64,000 bases of DNA from Cololabis saira. Taxonomy: Eukaryota > Chordata > Actinopteri > Beloniformes > Belonidae. Positions 11,346 to 22,272 of the stretch are shown here, piece after piece. The translations under genes were made by a program, and so were the position numbers. The notes under the pieces were generated by a model, which did not search any database, was not told where the DNA came from, and saw only the letters and a program-made list of their open reading frames with translations. Positions within the stretch are counted from its first letter, which is position 1; every line of letters begins with the position of its first letter. The DNA lies in assembly GCF_033807715.1 (NCBI RefSeq), contig NC_084592.1, positions 26,511,501 to 26,575,500 on the forward strand, in the 5' to 3' direction.

Positions 11346-14043
11346 GTATATTTGTTTTGTTAAAAAAAAATACAAAAAATTGTTGTTTGTTTTACAGTAA
11401 ATCAAATTCCATTCAAAATCAAAAGTAGTTTATTAAACCCCAAAGGGGAGACCCCAGACTTCAGGTCCATTTATTTATCTATTTCTCTTGACATTCAGTC
11501 AAAATCAACTCAAAACAAATTATGTGATGCAAGATTTTTATTATTATAATTTTTTTTAATGAAAATAGATGTGATATTAATAGTTTCCAATCCACTGGTG
11601 TGTTTTTGCCACAAAACCTGGATGAAAGCTTGACTTGAAAACTCTTATGTTGCCCTTTCAGGTTTGTTCATGATGTTTTGATAAACTAAAATAATTTTTT
11701 GTTGTATGTTTTTCAAATTAAACACATAACACTCTCATCTGTTAATTTTTTTTTTGGTTTCAAATGGAATCTGGTATTTAAAGGTTACATGCAAACCTTT
11801 TCTTGACTTTAAAAGGTTCAAATTTTACTTAAAACTGTAATATATACATTTTAAGGCCATCTAGTTGTCATTTTAAGAGATGCATATTTGATTAAGAAGT
11901 AAATAAAAGGTTTCAAACAACAGAGATACGAGGAGCTTACCGCAATCTTTTTTTTTTTTTGTCAAAATGGCTCGTGGATATTTATTGTCCAGATTGGACC
12001 TCTAAACTTCAAGTGCAGCTCAGCCCTGCTCATGCATCTATCCTCTGCTAGCCTTTTGACACTAATCATTTCAAAAATAAACATCCACCAACTGCCTCTG
12101 TCGTGCTGGCATGTGCAAAACGCAGTGCTCACCGCAGCACTCAGCAAAAAGAAAAGATTAAAATGATCTAACACAGAGCAGAGAACGCTTGATTTGAGGT
12201 CAAGGTGAAACGATTCAATTGTGCTTTTCGATTTATATGATTAGGGATAAGAATTGCATAATTCTGGACCTTTAGTTTTAACTGATCTTTTACAGTCAAA
12301 CTCACAGCACCATCAAAAGCTGCTACTGTAGACTGCAGTATGGCATTTTCAATGGTTACATGGACACATTTATTCCTTAAATTTAACCAGAACATACTTT
12401 GAACTAAATCCTGTCTGCATAAAGGCAACTATGTTCTACTGGAAGTGTAAATGATTGTTCTCTCGTTATCTTGTGGCATCAAGCTGCTAATGATTGAGTT
12501 CATTATAGATAGAGAACAACAACTTCACCATCCATGTCGGTGGCTTATTGAATGCAATCAATGTGAGCTTCTGGGATTCTGCCTTTCCAGGGAAGACTGT
12601 GTCACAGCGGTTACTGTTAACTTCAGAGCTCAGTGCTCGATAACATGTCTGCTCAAGGCAGTTATTTGCTTTTGTCTTCAAGAGAAGAGGAGGCATCTTG
12701 CCTCTATCAGTCCCAAAGATTTTTTCCTTTAATACGCTGACTCTTCAATAGATGTTCAACAACACTGTGATATATTCATATTTCTGTCTCAGATTGCATT
12801 TTAATGGCAACCAAAAGCTACTCTCAAGTGTTTTGAGCCTCTCTCTCCTTAAGTATGCTGTTTTATTTTTTAAGAATAGCAGTAATGTGGCTGTTTGTTT
12901 GTCTCAGTGTCAATAGTCTTTCACAATAATCTGAGCTCTCTTGCTTTTAATCAGAATTTGGAAAATGAGCTTGAAAAAATCTCAGAAGAGGGCTCTGAAG
13001 CTTCAAGTATCCTTGTCTTAATTAATAAAGGGAACCAGCTGTTGCCATAGCGCCAGCATGATTGTCTCCAGGTTCCTGCTACAGGCTAAATAAGAAAACG
13101 TGAGCGTGTGTGGCAGCAGTCTCACAAAGCCTTTTCACTTTCAGCTGGAAGACTGATGTGATACAGCTTGTTTTTTTTCATGCTGAAGGATTTCCTTTAA
13201 AAGGCCACTTGTCCTTTTTAGGCAACACATCCCAATGCAGTACTAAAGGAAGCACTGCAAACACTTTTAAAAAGCTTAATAGTATGTTTTGTTAGTGTCA
13301 GCAAAAATCTGCATCTGTTAATGCTACAGCATAACTATGTGTGTGTGACAGTTTAATGTAAACAAATAAAACAAAGCAGTGTATTTGGATTTCATATCAT
13401 TCAGTATGCCATTACATACGTTTCATATTCACTTTATAACAAATGCATGCTAACATTCATACACTCATGAAACAACTTCTTCAAGAGAAAGCAATGGTTC
13501 AAGTGGGCTTCATTTGGATTATTGTATGTAGACAGCAGATCGTGTAGTTAATAAAAAACCGGATTGGACCGAACCACCACTGTGGTGTAAGAAAAAGAAG
13601 AGTCAGATATCAAAATCTGGAAATGAAATAGCAGATGACAAAGTACTGTACGTGAAAGCTTCAAAATTAGCTAAATAATAAGGTTTGTGCCTGGGATCTT
13701 AAACAAATAGGATAATATTGCAGGAATATCAGATATTATATAATTATGTGATGTTGCAGAAAGGTAATCAGTCAGTGTAAAATTATTTGACCAATTTAGA
13801 CCCTTGGTTATCACTTGTAGCATATAAAGACATTTTTTGTTTTTAAACAGATTTTCTCAGAGAGACAAAATGATGTTTTGTACAGGAAACTCCTAGTCAG
13901 TAGCTACATGTACATGTATGTGCAGTACACATATACAGTATGTATTTAGCACCACTTCAACCATGGTTGCCCTGTTGTTTCATTCCTACTGTGCTCCCTT
14001 TTCGGTATCCCGAGCCACTTCAGCTGTTCTCCTTGTGCCGCAG

Positions 14044-14430
14044 GCTCCGGCTGCAAGACACGAACGTTGGACAGTGGAATCGGGACCATCCCTCTCCCAG
14101 AATCCTGTTCCTTCTTCTCCTCCATTCTGCAACTCCTCCCTAAATCCTCATCAACCCCAGAACAGTCTCTGAGTCCTCCCAGTGTCCCCGGCTCCTCCAG
14201 CGAGGACGTGTCACCTTCCCCATTACCCCGGTGGAGAATCCCCTCCAGCTTTAAGGACGGCAGCCTCGCGGGGGTGCACAACTCCCACTCCGACTCCTCC
14301 ATGACCCAAATCCCATCAGTGCCTTTCCCCACTGTGGCCTTCCTCCAACCCATCGAACCCCCGCCTGCACCCATTTTGACCTCTGCAAATGTGTGTGATA
14401 CCCAGAGCAGGCTATCCAGGCCGCCACAAG
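14044..14430 (+). CDS. nckap5: nckap5 C-terminal exon (TLDSGIGTIPLP motif)
   Basis: This 387-nt exon has acceptor TTGTGCCGCAG and donor GTACAG. It opens with two bases completing a split codon, then reads SGCKTRTLDSGIGTIPLPES. The core TLDSGIGT-PLP is a motif I recognise in NCKAP5-family C termini. It continues through Ser/Pro-rich sequence (SSTPEQSLSPPSVPGSSSE, FPTVAFLQPIEPPPAP). The last base carries over and joins the 17342 exon in frame (CAA G|GT GGA). Local GC is clearly above the flanking introns. The minus-strand open frame at 13946-14374 is a shadow. Confidence 0.85.
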
Positions 14431-17341
14431 GTACAGTACAGCAGCAGCTCCAGCTGCAACAGTGAATGTGGTGCTAGCAGTGCGTACTTCCTCTGATTGG
14501 TGTTCATTTATCAACAGGCCTCAATGAAGAACATGTTTGTACTCTCATAGCATTTGTACGATTTTCTGACAAAACCATTAACTCTTTTTTAGCTGATGTA
14601 GGCAGTAATATATTTGTACCATTAGGAAAAATAACTTTCTAAATTAGTATCTCAGTGCATTGTAAAACAAATTAGAACACCTCAGAGTAGGCCATCATTT
14701 TTAGGCTTTTACAAATCATTTCTGTGAAAACAGAAGAATAAGAGATCTTTTTAAAGTTGAGGTTTACCAATTCTCCAGTTTCACAAATGGAGGTGAACAT
14801 CTCATGGAATATGAACAATAATGAATCTGAAAATTAGAGGCTGTGTTTGTTGCGTTGGTGGAATATATAACAATAGATGAACAAAAGGTTAATTCATTTC
14901 TATTTCCAGTTTACACAGCAGGATTTTGGAGAGTCTTGAATAAAAGACGACCATTCTGAAAGAATTGTGGCAATATTTGTTATTGTAGCTGCAAATTGGT
15001 GTGGGCAGTTTGATGACAGACGACGGCGTCAAAGATTGCTTCCAACAGCTTCATCTACTGACAAAAAATTAGGATTAGGCAGAAATGACGTATTCATTAA
15101 TGCGACTTGGCTCTTCCTCCCAACCATGACTGAGACTAAAACCTCCTACTTTGCTATTACTTTAAAAAATATATATATTTTCAGCTACACAGACAATCTG
15201 CTCCTGAAGTGTGGCTCACTTTCTATTTGTGCTTGTTGTGACTGTACTGTTAGGGCACGCTGATGACCCTGTTCTACTTCCTTTCAGCTTACGATTCAGA
15301 GGGTCTCATCATCGTAAAGTCTACACATACCATTCTTGATGTCGTCCCCAAGATTGGAGACGCAAGTCGTACAATGTGAGATGTAATCATCTTATATGAC
15401 TGTAGACGCTGTACAGTGTATGGGAACCCTGGAGTACGTCCTATCTTTGTCGTCCTGCATGTAAGGGACTGTAAGGAAGTACCAGAGATCAAACCAGATC
15501 TCAAGTGTTCCTGCAAACACATGAAAAGTAAATCAGACAAATGCAGAAGAAATGTTATGGTGCAGATCGTGGCTTGTAACATAAAATTGCTGCTGAGTAA
15601 ATTGCTGCAGTGTAATAACAGAACAGTACACTATAATGTTAGAAGAAATAGTTTCAGAGCCAGTGATGGTCATATTTGGACAAGAATGAGGAGGAAAAAT
15701 ATATTTGTTGCTCAAGATCATAGTTTAGTTATAGAAGACTTGATAACACGGTTCTGTGTATATGATCACCTGATTTTAGGCTGCAAGACTTTTTAAAAAG
15801 CAACTTCAGTGTTATGTTTTGTTGCACATTAATAGTACACATCTTTTGTTTTGTTTGCCCCTGCTTGACATACAGTGAAAAGATGACACCCAGCTCTGTT
15901 TTACCCTAATATCAAATTTCCAGTTGATTCTGTCCACACGTTTGATACGTCCAGAAGTCCATTTAATGTGTGACGTGTCCGATGTGAACCCATGTAATCT
16001 CTTTTTTTTCTATTCTTTGCTTCACACATGTTGAAATATTTCAACTCATACAGTTGATTTTCAAACAGCCCTAATAGCTTATACATAAACATAAAATGTT
16101 TTGAAATTATACATAGAGTGTCCAGGGTATTTTAACACATTGCTTTAAAATCACATTGGTAGTTTTCAGTTCACCTAAGAATATAAATTACCGTGCAGAG
16201 CTTCACATCCTGCTGTCAGAAGATGCCAAATAAGAATAGTTTCTGACTTACGTGGTATTTGTTTCTGCATGAGGCTTAAAATGGACAATAGCAGCGTCGC
16301 TGCTTTAACTGATGGTTAGAAATTAAGTCCTGTTATCCCCATATGTGTTCTCCTAAACCTGTTGATTTTCTCTTAGCATTCCTTGTTTAACCTGTAAACC
16401 TGTAAAAAAAAAAAAATCACATCAACCAAGTGTACTTTTAACCCTTTTTAATAGAACTTTACCCCGAAAAAGGCCCTCATTTCTGTATGGTCAATATTTT
16501 TGGTAAATACTTTCTCACTACTTGATTGGGTTGTTTCAAATCCACAGTGATAGTGTTTGAATGCAAAAGCATAAAAAAACGTTACTGTATGTAAGAAAAA
16601 CTGAATGTAAAAAAAAAAAAGTTCAGTTGGAGTTTGGTTTAATTACATCTAACTGGCTTCATCACTATGCTGATAGCTTTTCTGTTGAAAGACACATGAC
16701 AGACGAGATTCTGACTGGTGTGTGTTGATTTTGATAACTGAGATAACAACTGTTTTTAGAAAGTGAAGTGTTAATCTAAGCTGATATTAGTACCAGCCCC
16801 GTGAGTCGTTTAAAAATACTACCTTTCAGACATTTGCCGAAGTTGCTGGCTAACTTTTATTAAATAAAAGAACTGATTAAATGGCCATGGCCGGCTCGGC
16901 CACCTTCATGGCCTCATTTAAGATCGGCTGAGGCAAAGTGGACCACTCTGTGGTCTGATCAGTTCAAATATGAAATGTTTCTTGTGGCTGTTTCATTTTA
17001 AGCAGCCTAAACTGACAGTCCTCATGGAAAAACGATAACCCGTCCTCATTTGCATTCTGTTTTTCTGGTTAAGTGCATATTATAACTACAAATTTGCCAC
17101 CCCGCAGGATGTCAGCTGCAGCTCCTGCGGCGTCATTTAGATATCCCGCCACTTTGAATTCAGAATTATAATCTTTCTTTGAAGATGTCAGATGTCAGGC
17201 TGTCTGTGCCACATGGGTCTCCTAACTCCACATTTGAGCCTGCCCGTTGATGGGAGAAAGAAGCAAGTGTAAGAGCTGAGAAAGAGGGAGAGAAAAAAAG
17301 ACAACAACTCTGAAATGAGTTTCATTTTGTACACTTTCTAG
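14431..17341 (+). other. nckap5: nckap5 intron
   Basis: No exon seen. A 294-nt open frame at 15289-15582 on the minus strand, and its plus-strand counterpart at 15416-15796, cover a moderately GC-richer block that I cannot identify and that may be an old repeat. A-tracts occur at 16404 and 16609. A CNE-like block is listed separately at 16860-17250. Confidence 0.5.
16860..17250. promoter_or_regulatory. Possible conserved noncoding element upstream of nckap5 exon
   Basis: Balanced base composition against AT-rich surroundings, with TGATTAAAT, an octamer-like CATTTGCATTC, TCATTTAGATAT and a GCAGCTGCAGCTCC E-box-rich patch. No open frame extends through it and no repeat ends are visible. These properties fit an intronic enhancer, but the call is inferred from composition alone. 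Confidence 0.22.
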
Positions 17342-17437
17342 GTGGAATGGAACCAAAGAAGTTGACTCATACCAAATCGAAAACACGCGCCGCTCCAAGC
17401 CAACAGAAAGAACAGAAGAGGCTTCAGCTTGCCAACT
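17342..17437 (+). CDS. nckap5: nckap5 penultimate exon
   Basis: This 96-nt exon has acceptor ACACTTTCTAG and donor GTAAGA (17438). Its first two bases complete the Gly codon split from the 14044 exon. It then reads GMEPKKLTHTKSKTRAAPS followed by a Gln/Lys-rich segment ending QLAN. The basic, Gln-rich composition suits the NCKAP5 tail. It ends with one carried-over base (T). The only good downstream candidate exon does not accept that phase (see 17914). Confidence 0.75.
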
Positions 17438-17913
17438 GTAAGACGTTATGGAGCAGATTTGTTATGAGAAACAGCTGGGAAAGTTTTATTTTATCTATGC
17501 TTGTCATTATCAGATTGCTTTTTTCTCCTTCGAACTTCAATGGACAAACTCAAAAGAGTCTGCTTGTGAGCATTTAATCAGTCCCGATTTCAAACCACAG
17601 CTGCAAATCAGAAAAAGTTGAAAACAAGATATTTCACAGTTCGTCTTGTCATCATAGTTTTATTTGATTATATTATAGATCCATTTTTTTATTTCAGGCC
17701 TGCAACACATAAAAAAAAGCAGTGGAGGCAATGTGGGATTAATTAGGATTTATAAAAACGTTGTGTCAATCAAGTCATGTCCAAAGGCGATTGTAATGGT
17801 GATGTGGGAGTTTGTCAACAAATGTATAAGAAAATCATTAATAGCAGCTCAAAAGTTGTTTTTCGAAACCAGGTTTCATTTCGTTTAGATGAATATCTGT
17901 TCATTTGTAGGAG

Positions 17914-18162
17914 GTGTTGTCTGGTTCTTGCACTCTACCGTCCCTACAATTGACACGAACCAGCCAAAGTAACTCCGGACTCCCGTCCCGGTCGTCGGTT
18001 TTGACATCTGCATGTTGCACTTCAATCACGTCAACAATGATGACACCGAATAACAAAGCTACAGTGGACATTATAGCCAAGGCAAATAAACAACTTAAGA
18101 AAGTGATGATAGAAGAGAAAAACATGAAAGCAACTCTGGATATGCATAGTGTTGTCAGATGA
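17914..18162 (+). CDS. nckap5: Candidate nckap5 terminal exon (phase unresolved)
   Basis: After the acceptor-like TGTTCATTTGTAG an open frame starts EVLSGSCTLPSLQLTRTSQS and continues Ser/Thr-rich to a stop at 18160-18162. The first 45 codons look protein-coding and are GC-richer than the surroundings. However, this frame needs a phase-0 join while the 17342 exon ends in phase 1. Joining at either nearby AG gives an immediate stop or a short 18-codon tail. Either a small exon lies between, or this is not the terminal exon. A minus-strand open frame over the same bases (17901-18221) has a hydrophobic stretch, but I judge it a shadow. Confidence 0.35.
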   Translation: MLSGSCTLPSLQLTRTSQSNSGLPSRSSVLTSACCTSITSTMMTPNNKATVDIIAKANKQLKKVMIEEKNMKATLDMHSVVR

Positions 18163-18445
18163 ATCACTATTCCAGATCCTTCTTTTTTTATCTGAAGAAA
18201 TTGATGACATGCATCCCACATGTAATTCTGTGTGCAATATGCTGAGAAACAAATAATTTGACTACAATAACTTTGGACACCTTAAAATATTTTTTTGCAG
18301 TAAGAATGAGACAAAATAAGTCATCACTTGGCATCGTTAACCTGAGACAATGAGAAAAGTCTTATGACAGTTTGAAACATGTTGCAGGCCTGAAACCAGG
18401 AATGGATGTTTATTGCAACAAGAAAGGATAATTATTAAATATCAA
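18163..18445. other. Intergenic or 3' UTR sequence, nothing identified
   Basis: No open frame, repeat boundary or clear AATAAA signal was seen here. It may include nckap5 3' UTR if the candidate terminal exon is real. Confidence 0.4.
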
Positions 18446-18470
18446 TATAATAATAATAATAATAATAATA

Positions 18471-18561
<91 letters not shown>

Positions 18562-18563
18562 TA
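18446..18563. repeat. (TAA)n/(TTA)n inverted microsatellite
   Basis: About eight TAA units pass directly into a long run of TTA units with a few TAGT interruptions. The junction makes an inverted repeat that can fold into a pure A-T hairpin. Such AT arrays are common fragile or slippage-prone simple repeats in fish genomes. Confidence 0.95.
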
Positions 18564-18565
18564 AG

Positions 18566-18850
18566 TGGAATAGTGGTAGAGTCAGTTGTCCTCCAATCAG
18601 AAAGTCACCTCATCCTTCCACAGTCCCAACACTTGACAAAGTGTCCCTGAAAGCTCTTGCAAGTGTTGGATAAGGAACATTGCCCCTCACTTGGCCCCCA
18701 TTGCTCCAGCCACTGATTGCCAGTCCCAATCCCAGAGAGATGGGTTGGGTCAGGAAGGGCGTCCAATGAAAAGCTAGTGCCAAATCAATATGCAGATGAT
18801 CCACTGTGGCAACTGTTGCAAAGGGAAAAGCCAGAATAAATTGCTTCCCT
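18566..18850 (+). mobile_element. LINE/SINE-type 3' end fragment
   Basis: It begins with a degenerate tRNA-like A-box (AGTGGTAGAGTCAGTTGTCC). It contains the stretch GGTCAGGAAGGGCGTCC ... GTGCCAAATCAATATGC ... CCACTGTGGC, which I recognise as a recurrent 3' module of teleost retroposons. The copy is mutated and lacks a clear poly-A tail. The clade is not assigned. Confidence 0.5.
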
Positions 18851-19062
18851 TTCCTTTTTTCTCTCCATGCATTTACCATGTCATCCCAGCTCTTTCTGAT
18901 CTGGGGTTGTAGATGCCTCAGTGACCTCTTAAGAGATAAGATGTGGCCGTTTCAGTTGAGAAAAATCTAGCTTTGTGTCTGTATGAAAAGAAAAGTCTTT
19001 GCAACAGAAACATCATAATTATCTCTGCAAGAAAGAAGTTGTTTATTTACTTTCATCTTTTT

Positions 19063-19225
19063 TCAGTTTTTCTGTGGTGTGACACAGCAACCGCTGCTGT
19101 TTGTTATTCCGTGAAAATTCAGAGGGGAATAATTACACATTGTTCACAACTTGTCATCAAAGCTGTACTTTGTATGCTGTCTCTATGGGGTTTAAAGATT
19201 TTTCTTCTTCAATGTAATGCCAAAA
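19063..19225 (+). repeat. Unclassified dispersed repeat, copy A
   Basis: About 160 bp is roughly three-quarters identical to the reverse complement of 42225-42400. Shared landmarks are GGTGTGACACA, CTGCTGTTTGTTATTC, AGGGGAATAATTA, CTTGTCATCA and GTTTAAAGATTTTT. Both copies are open in the same frame and share RGII...LVI.A.L.ML.LW.LKIF with a one-codon length difference. I do not recognise the family. It ends about 40 bp upstream of a SINE. Confidence 0.65.
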
Positions 19226-19264
19226 CATGAGTTACTGTGGGCTCCTTAGCAGCTTCTCGTTAAC

Positions 19265-19440
19265 GGTGATGGCTCAGTGGGTTGAGCGGGTGCGTCCCAG
19301 ACAGAGGATATTGCTCTTGTGGAGGCACAGGTTCGAATCCCAGCCTGTCACTCTAAACGGAGTGTCTTTCCCCTGTTTCCATCCAAATTTCCTCTCTAGC
19401 CACTTTCAAAATAAAGGCTACTAAAGCCACAAAAAAAAAA
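19265..19440 (+). mobile_element. tRNA-derived SINE
   Basis: It has a polymerase III A box (TGGCTCAGTGGGTTGAG) and B box (GGTTCGAATCCC) at tRNA-like spacing. A tRNA-unrelated body with CCTGTTTCC-type pyrimidine blocks follows, then the 3' tail CAAAATAAAGGCTACTAAAGCC and ten A residues. This arrangement matches an abundant teleost SINE family whose tail carries AATAAAGGC. It is nearly full length in head and tail and transcribable in principle. No clear target duplication was seen. Confidence 0.88.
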
Positions 19441-20058
19441 GAATTATTGTTGCTAACCGCACACATAAGCCATGTACTCCCGTACAATTTCACTGGCTAT
19501 TGCTTGTGGTGAAGCGTCAAAAGTTGAAAATTCTCCATCTTTTGATGGACGCATCTCTCCATGACACATAGGACCCAAAATTCAGTTTGGCAATGTTTGA
19601 CTTTATCCCATTACAGTCAACAGACAGTGATAATGAAGACTGCATACGTGTGAGGCCACAGTAGGAAACTATGGTATAGCAGCATGTACACGCTTGGAGG
19701 CTAAGAGTGGATTTTTTGTTTAGTTTAGTTTTTTTGCCCAACTTTCAAGTTTGTGGTAAAACTTTTTTGGTCTTGATTAACTTTGTAGAGTGCAAAATAA
19801 CACAGCATTTATTCATTCATTTATTTATTAACATCTTGAGATCTGAAATATATTTTAAAAAGATTTTCTGGCCACGAGAGGGCTTATAGGCTTATTGCAG
19901 TTTGAGAACTTTCCAAACAAGTTGAATCCCATGGACTCATAGGAAATGAAAACAGGGATACACACTATTGGTTTTTTATTTGTATTTTTTTGATAATCAT
20001 TATTTATTTATCTTTTGTTTCACAAGAGTAATTTTGAAATATATTTTCATGTATAAAC

Positions 20059-20059
<1 letters not shown>

Positions 20060-20089
<30 letters not shown>

Positions 20090-20175
20090 CGTGTGCGTGT
20101 GCGTGTGTGTGTGTGTGTGTATATGTATATACACACACACACGTACTGTATATATATATACACACACACACACAT
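20060..20175. repeat. (TG)n-(TA)n-(CA)n inverted microsatellite
   Basis: A TG run of about 60 bp is followed by ATATGTATATACAC, a short CA run, a TA run and a second CA run. The TG and CA arms are reverse complements, so the array is a large imperfect hairpin and a candidate Z-DNA and cruciform former. Apparent Cys/Val-rich and His/Thr-rich frames across it are low-complexity artefacts. Confidence 0.95.
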
Positions 20176-20479
20176 GCAAAATCTGATTGAAGTCTCCACA
20201 CCAGTTGTATTTGAGCATGGCCTTGCAAAACTGGATCGAGTTGAATTAATGATGCTATAAAAACACAGAAAAACAAAAGAGCTTTGTTGTCTGCCACAAA
20301 CAAAAATTTGGTCTAAAATTCCAGCACTATTACATTTCCATACTCACTAGGCAAAAAGCAAACCTAATGGTAGCTGCTAAACAGTTTCCCAAGCAATTTC
20401 ATTTGTTTTTTACTGCAGAATATTAACGCCGGTGTTTGTGGTGATGATGCCGTGTGCATTTGCATGTAAGTGAAGTAAG

Positions 20480-20940
20480 TACAATTTTATTGATATAGTT
20501 TATTTATAGTTACAGTATAGTTTATTATATTATGTATTTATATATCTTTTTCAAGATAAAAATCAAAAAGTGCTTCTCAATAAAACACAGGACACATCAT
20601 AAAATATACAAACAAATAAAAACTAAGCAAAAGCAAGTTTAAAACTATGTGTTTTTAGCTTCTATTAAAAATAGATCACAGAGTCTACAGATCTCAGGCT
20701 GAGAGGAAGGAAGTTCCACATGGAGGAACTACTGCAAAAGCTTGTGAGCTTTAGTTTTCAGCTGTGTTTGCTTCATAAAGAGCAGACCCTGGTCACGTGA
20801 CCTCAGGGACCTGCTGGGGACGTAAGGCTGCAGACGCTCTCTAATGTAAGGTGGTGCCTCTATATTTTAAAACAAAAATTTTAAATTGCACTCTGAAGTA
20901 TATGGGGAGGCAGTGCAGCTGGATTAGTAAGGGGGTGACT
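20480..20940 (+). repeat. Fossil interspersed repeat (unclassified)
   Basis: It begins with TTTTATTGATATAG, a common start of a teleost interspersed repeat. It runs through AAAGTGCTTCTC, CAGATCTCAGGCTGAGAGG and CAGGGACCTGCTGGGGAC. Divergent relatives occur at 51774-52110 and, for the first ~100 bp, at 41826-41935. There is no coding capacity. Confidence 0.5.
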
Positions 20941-21739
20941 GTTAGGTTCCTAAATCATCATAACATAAATTAATAACTTAGGAAAAGACACAGAGACTTG
21001 TGGAATGATTTTTCAGGCACTCCTGCAGGAGGGAGAGAGCATACTGACAGAGGCAGAACCTCCCATCAGCAAATGCTTCCCAAAGACCCTCCCCTTGCAG
21101 GAAGCCATTTATTGGTAAAACTGACAGGAAACATGACCATATTTGGTAAACAATGGACAATTAGAAGAAGCAGATGGAGAAACAGACATGGTATTAGATG
21201 ATGTGGTTGAAAAGTCACACCTATGACTTTTCAGTTAATAAACAACGTATCTGTGGTGTGCAGAGCAACAGACATCCTTTTAAGAAACCTTAAGTGGTCT
21301 TTTCATCAGATGGTCAACTAACCCTTAAAGACAATGAGACGGCTGTCAGTCGACCCCCTGACAAAAACTCAGGAAGTGGCTTCCCTGTTATCTGTTAGAG
21401 CATGTGATGGGGGTCTTGAAACAGATGCACCTAAAGACAATGGTTCATTTGACCAACCAGGAAGTCAGCAGTTTTAACCTCCTGAGTATGTCAAAGCATG
21501 TCCTGAGGATAAACAGGCAGTTTTCTGATTCTGATTTTGATAATTTCATAATGACAACTGTTCAAATGTTTAATTAATCTCACAGTGACATTAAAACTTG
21601 TTTACTTTTTTTTCTTGCTGAAAACTCACGCCACGTCATCGCGTCATCATGCACTCAACGTGACTGACAGGCAGCCTATTAAGATGATTGGACTATTCCA
21701 TTCACCAAAATGTTTTTTTTCCCCCTCCCTCCCTATGGG
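20941..21739. other. Intergenic, nothing identified
   Basis: No gene or recognised element. Around 21600-21700 a moderately CpG-containing stretch (CTCACGCCACGTCATCGCGTC) suggests another repeat remnant, without visible ends. Confidence 0.4.
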
Positions 21740-22140
21740 ACCGTGGCAGTGATATTTACACCTGTGGTTTCAACCTATCAAGCGGGACATGATGATCGAC
21801 TGCTGAGGTCCAACAACAATAGGACGGAACAATGTCCTGCCTCACTCTATGGAGTCATTAGTGACTCTAAGGAGGGCGGTTTTGGTGGAGTGAGCCCTGA
21901 GAAAACCAGACTGAAACTGATCAAGGATGCCATGTCTATCTAAGGCAGCTGTAAGTTGCTTAGCAACAACTTTTCTAAGATCTTAGAAATAAATGGCAAG
22001 TTTGAGATGGGTTGATAGCTGCTGGAAAGAGAATGTTTTTTTTTGAAAAGTTTAAGAATAACAGCATTCTTAAAATAATCAGGGACTTGACCTGACAGCA
22101 GGGACGAATTCATTATAGTGAGCACAGGGACCAATTCACT
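21740..22140 (-). mobile_element. L2-clade LINE reverse transcriptase fragment (minus strand)
   Basis: On the minus strand the translation reads NSSLLSGQVPDYFKNAVIL, then YQPISNLPFISKILEKLL. After a frame slip it reads ILDQFQSGF...HSTKTALLRVTN and GHCSVLLLLDLS, and after a small gap VDHHVPLDRL. This order matches the N-terminal part of the L2/CR1-type reverse transcriptase (NYRPISNLPF ... LDLSAAFDTVDH). The catalytic first-Asp motif is interrupted by a deletion and there are several frameshifts, so the copy is dead and 5'-truncated. The right end abuts a CT microsatellite. Confidence 0.85.
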
Positions 22141-22168
22141 GGAAGATATGCTTTAAAAGGGATGTAGG

Positions 22169-22169
<1 letters not shown>

Positions 22170-22254
<85 letters not shown>

Positions 22255-22272
22255 TCTCTCCCTCTCTCTCTC
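22170..22272. repeat. (CT)n microsatellite
   Basis: About 100 bp of nearly pure CT with a few CCCT interruptions near the 3' end. It is a polypurine-polypyrimidine tract able to form triplex (H) DNA. The Arg-Glu repeat frame on the other strand is an artefact of the repeat. Confidence 0.97.

Larger units (their letters stand above)
6976..14043 (+). other. nckap5: nckap5 intron(s), AT-rich
   Basis: Seven kilobases with no convincing exon. The splice phases on either side require at least one small exon of length 3n+1 here. I inspected the short open frames at 12451-12732 and 13110-13295 and could not support either. The stretch holds a TG microsatellite (8800), a hAT MITE (9148-9623), an A-tract (9064-9080) and a possible conserved noncoding block (10975-11345). 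Confidence 0.55.

Noticed and set aside
13946..14374. 142-codon minus-strand frame rich in Gly and Glu
   Set aside because: Shadow of the nckap5 exon at 14044-14430, which has correct splice sites, phase and the TLDSGIGT motif on the plus strand.
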